The notes beneath the pieces are model-generated. The model was not told the DNA's origin and did not search any database. It saw nothing but the letters and a program-made list of their open reading frames with translations. Made by a program: the position numbers and the translations under genes. From the NCBI GenBank assembly GCA_014377915.1, contig JACMOT010000039.1, positions 1 to 8,285 on the forward strand: a stretch of DNA of 8,285 nt. The letters are read 5' to 3'. This document shows positions 6,178-8,285 of the stretch, piece after piece; position 1 is the first letter of the stretch; the number at the start of each line of letters is the position of its first letter. This DNA comes from Tardiphaga sp. GTDB taxonomy: Bacteria; Pseudomonadota; Alphaproteobacteria; Rhizobiales; Xanthobacteraceae.

Positions 6178-6429
6178 ATGGCTGATCCCCAGGACATGGT
6201 CATTCCTTTGCGAGGTGAGATGCGTGGGGAGATATCGGAACTCCCCAGCCACATGGATTTTCGCTTCGGTGAGGTGGGAAATCGATTGAAAAAAATGGAT
6301 GAGTCCTTGGTGACATTCCGTCACGCGCCTGGCGCTGACAGTCTGCTCAGCAAGATTGTGACTGGCGAATTTGAAGAGCGGCTTGGGGTCCTCGAACGGC
6401 GCCTGAGCGAGCTGGAGACCCAAAAGTGA
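6178..6429 (+). CDS. Accessory small coiled-coil protein inside the nuo operon, function unknown
   Basis: An 83-residue soluble, charged protein between nuoB and nuoC, where complex I operons usually have nothing. The start is well supported: AGGAGAGG at 6167-6174, 6 nt from the ATG. The TGA stop overlaps the nuoC GTG start as GTGA, so translation is probably coupled. Heptad-like patterns suggest two helices: about residues 25-48 ([22 protein letters not shown]) and about 64-82 ([18 protein letters not shown]), joined by a segment with [11 protein letters not shown]. There is no signal peptide, cysteine or membrane segment. Hand-counted G+C is 134 of 240 bases (about 56%), below the roughly 62% in two sampled lines of nuoB. 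It resembles short helical hypothetical proteins (MxxRFDxVxxRLxxLE...VTGxFEERLxxLE) that I recall from Bradyrhizobium relatives. No function is assigned. Confidence 0.8.
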   Translation: MADPQDMVIPLRGEMRGEISELPSHMDFRFGEVGNRLKKMDESLVTFRHAPGADSLLSKIVTGEFEERLGVLERRLSELETQK

Positions 6430-7034
6430 CTGATCTTTCCAGTCTTGGCGAAACCATCAAGGCCGCATTACCCGGCGCTATCGTCGGCTCGTCGGTGGCC
6501 TTCGGCCAACTGACGCTGGCGGTGGAAGCTGCCCGGATCGTCGATATCGTGCGCTTCCTGCGCGACGATCCCGGTTGCCGCTTTGTCAGTTTCGTCGATA
6601 TTACCGCCGTCGATTATCCCGGTCGCGAAAAGCGTTTTGAAGTGGTCTACCACTTCATGTCGCCGGCGCTGAACATTCGGATCCGGCTCAAGGCCGAGGC
6701 TTCCGAGACCACCCAGGTGCCGTCGATCATCTCGGTGTTTCCCGGTGCCGACTGGTTCGAGCGCGAGGCCTATGACCTCTACGGTGTGATCTTCGTCGGT
6801 CACCCGGATATGCGCCGGCTGCTCACCGACTACGGTTTCGATGGTCATCCGCTGCGCAAGGACTTTCCGCTCTCCGGCTTCGTCGAGGTTCGCTACGACG
6901 ACCAGGAAAAGCGCGTGGTCTATGAACCGGTTCGCCTCAACCAGGAATTCCGCAAGTTCGATTTCCTCTCGCCCTGGGAGGGCGCGGATTATTCGATTCT
7001 GCCCGGTGACGAGAAGGCGGAGGTCAAGCCATGA
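6426..7034 (+). CDS. nuoC: NADH-quinone oxidoreductase subunit C (30-kDa type)
   Basis: A 202-residue peripheral-arm subunit of complex I that packs on NuoD and NuoB and carries no cofactor. The family signature is clear at residues 111-149 ([21 protein letters not shown], then [17 protein letters not shown]). The N-terminal alpha/beta domain contains [15 protein letters not shown] and [17 protein letters not shown]. It is a stand-alone NuoC, not the NuoCD fusion of E. coli. The start is a GTG inside the stop codon of the preceding small ORF, with GGAG at 6414-6417, 8 nt upstream. The end overlaps the nuoD start as ATGA. Expression is probably coupled on both sides. Confidence 0.96.
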   Translation: MTDLSSLGETIKAALPGAIVGSSVAFGQLTLAVEAARIVDIVRFLRDDPGCRFVSFVDITAVDYPGREKRFEVVYHFMSPALNIRIRLKAEASETTQVPSIISVFPGADWFEREAYDLYGVIFVGHPDMRRLLTDYGFDGHPLRKDFPLSGFVEVRYDDQEKRVVYEPVRLNQEFRKFDFLSPWEGADYSILPGDEKAEVKP

Positions 7035-8224
7035 CCGAACAGCCCAGCGTTCGTAATTTCACCATCAATTTCGGCCCGCAGCATCCCGCGGCGCATGGCG
7101 TGCTGCGGCTGGTGCTGGAGCTTGACGGCGAAGTGGTCGAGCGCGTCGATCCGCATATCGGCCTGCTGCATCGCGGCACCGAGAAACTGATCGAGCAGAA
7201 GACTTACCTGCAGGCGATTCCCTATTTCGACCGGCTCGATTACGTCGCGCCAATGAATCAGGAGCATGCGTTCTGTCTCGCCGCGGAAAAGCTGCTCGGC
7301 GTCACGGTGCCACGCCGCGCGCAGTTGATCCGCGTATTGTATTGCGAGATAGGCCGCATTCTGTCGCATATGCTCAACGTCACCACGCAGGCGATGGACG
7401 TCGGCGCGCTGACGCCGCCGCTGTGGGGATTCGAGCAGCGCGAAAAGCTGATGGTGTTCTACGAGCGCGCGTCGGGTTCGCGCATGCACGCGGCCTATTT
7501 CCGCATCGGCGGCGTACATCAGGACCTGCCGCCGGCGCTGATTGACGATATCGACGCCTGGTTTGACCCGTTCCTGCAGGTGGTCGCCGATCTCGAAACG
7601 CTGCTGACCGGTAACCGCATTTTCAAGCAGCGCAACGTCGATATCGGTGTGGTGTCGTTGGAGGATGCCTGGAAGTGGGGCTTTTCCGGCGTGATGGTGC
7701 GCGGTTCGGGGGCGGCGTGGGATCTACGCAAGTCGCAGCCTTATGAATGCTACGCCGAAATGGATTTCGACGTCCCGATCGGCAAGAACGGTGACTGCTA
7801 CGACCGTTACTGCATCCGCATGGAAGAGATGCGGCAGTCGGTCCGCATCATGCGGCAGTGCATTGCCAAACTGCGCGAGCCGGACGGGCAGGGCCCGGTG
7901 ATGGCCGAGGATCACAAGGTGACGCCGCCGCGTCGCGGCGAGATGAAGCGCTCGATGGAAGCGCTGATCCATCATTTCAAGCTCTACACCGAAGGCTTCC
8001 GCGTTCCTGAAGGCGAGGTCTATGTCGCCGTCGAGGCACCGAAGGGCGAGTTTGGTGTCTATCTGGTATCGGACGGCACCAACAAGCCCTACAAGTGCAA
8101 GATCCGCGCGCCGGGCTTCGCGCATCTGCTGGCGATGGACTTCCTCTGCAAGGGACATCTGCTGTCCGACGTTTCGGCGATCCTTGGCTCGATCGATATC
8201 GTGTTCGGCGAGGTCGATCGGTGA
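7031..8224 (+). CDS. nuoD: NADH-quinone oxidoreductase subunit D (49-kDa type)
   Basis: A 397-residue peripheral subunit that forms the quinone-binding cavity with NuoB and derives from the large subunit of NiFe hydrogenases. GPQHPAAHG carries His22, and [12 protein letters not shown] carries Tyr71. Their spacing of 49 equals that of the quinone headgroup-binding His38 and Tyr87 of Thermus Nqo4. The signature [11 protein letters not shown] lies at residues 45-55, and the C-terminal part ends in [29 protein letters not shown], as in complete family members. The hydrogenase-type metal-binding cysteines are absent, as expected. The ATG has GGAGG at 7019-7023, 7 nt upstream, and overlaps the nuoC stop as ATGA. 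The stop overlaps a further GTG start. Confidence 0.98.
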   Translation: MTEQPSVRNFTINFGPQHPAAHGVLRLVLELDGEVVERVDPHIGLLHRGTEKLIEQKTYLQAIPYFDRLDYVAPMNQEHAFCLAAEKLLGVTVPRRAQLIRVLYCEIGRILSHMLNVTTQAMDVGALTPPLWGFEQREKLMVFYERASGSRMHAAYFRIGGVHQDLPPALIDDIDAWFDPFLQVVADLETLLTGNRIFKQRNVDIGVVSLEDAWKWGFSGVMVRGSGAAWDLRKSQPYECYAEMDFDVPIGKNGDCYDRYCIRMEEMRQSVRIMRQCIAKLREPDGQGPVMAEDHKVTPPRRGEMKRSMEALIHHFKLYTEGFRVPEGEVYVAVEAPKGEFGVYLVSDGTNKPYKCKIRAPGFAHLLAMDFLCKGHLLSDVSAILGSIDIVFGEVDR

Positions 8225-8285
8225 CATCCGCGCAGCCTCCCATCCAGTTTGACCGGTCCTCCGGCGTTCTCCAGGGCGTCAACCC
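8221..8285 (+). CDS. Start of a further ORF in the nuo operon (truncated by window edge), not NuoE-like
   Basis: A GTG overlapping the nuoD stop as GTGA opens a frame that stays open to the window end. GGCGAGG lies 7 nt upstream (8207-8213). The visible residues read [21 protein letters not shown]. The next conserved subunit gene should be nuoE, but this N-terminus does not resemble the NuoE starts I know, so it may be another small accessory ORF. Only 21 codons are visible, so the product cannot be named. Confidence 0.5.
   Translation, partial: MTSAQPPIQFDRSSGVLQGVN

Overview
The window looks like a chromosomal stretch from an alphaproteobacterium, most likely Bradyrhizobium, Rhodopseudomonas, Nitrobacter, Afipia or a close relative. 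The reasons are the moderately high G+C content, the Lon, HU and NuoB/C/D protein sequences, a NuoB with a long N-terminal extension, and a LexA-type operator of the alphaproteobacterial GTTC-N7-GTTC form. This placement rests on recognising families by eye, not on a search.

Layout. Bases 1-1049 are the C-terminal part of the ATP-dependent protease Lon (+), closed by a strong intrinsic terminator at 1075-1102. A GFA/CENP-V-like zinc protein (+) and a secreted DUF4864 protein (-) then converge and share one CTAG for both stop codons. A 54-residue membrane protein gene (+) follows, too short for ordinary ORF calling. A minus-strand block holds, in transcription order, an HU-family DNA-binding protein (3808-4116), peptidase T (2450-3709) and tRNA-Val(UAC) (2308-2382). 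tRNA-Asp(GUC) (+) follows with its own promoter, and a perfect 20-bp palindrome starts at its discriminator base. Then comes a small DUF3072 gene (-), whose promoter is overlapped by a LexA box. After about 350 bases without a convincing gene, the respiratory complex I operon begins: nuoA, nuoB, an extra 83-residue predicted coiled-coil ORF, nuoC, nuoD, and the first codons of another ORF that does not look like NuoE.

How the genes work together. nuoA-D are a tightly packed operon with overlapping or near-overlapping genes. They encode the membrane subunit NuoA and the quinone-module subunits NuoB (cluster N2), NuoC and NuoD of NADH:quinone oxidoreductase. The two extra ORFs, after nuoB and after nuoD, have good ribosome-binding sites and GTGA stop/start overlaps, so they look co-translated with complex I genes. 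Lon, HU, tRNA-Val, tRNA-Asp and nuoA form a neighbourhood I remember from other alphaproteobacteria. Here HU, pepT and tRNA-Val all point backwards, as if that block had been inverted.

The most interesting points are the probable SOS control of the DUF3072 gene, the uncharacterised ORF coupled to nuoC inside the complex I operon, the inverted block, and the palindrome fused to the 3' end of tRNA-Asp. There are no CRISPR arrays, insertion sequences or integrases in the window.
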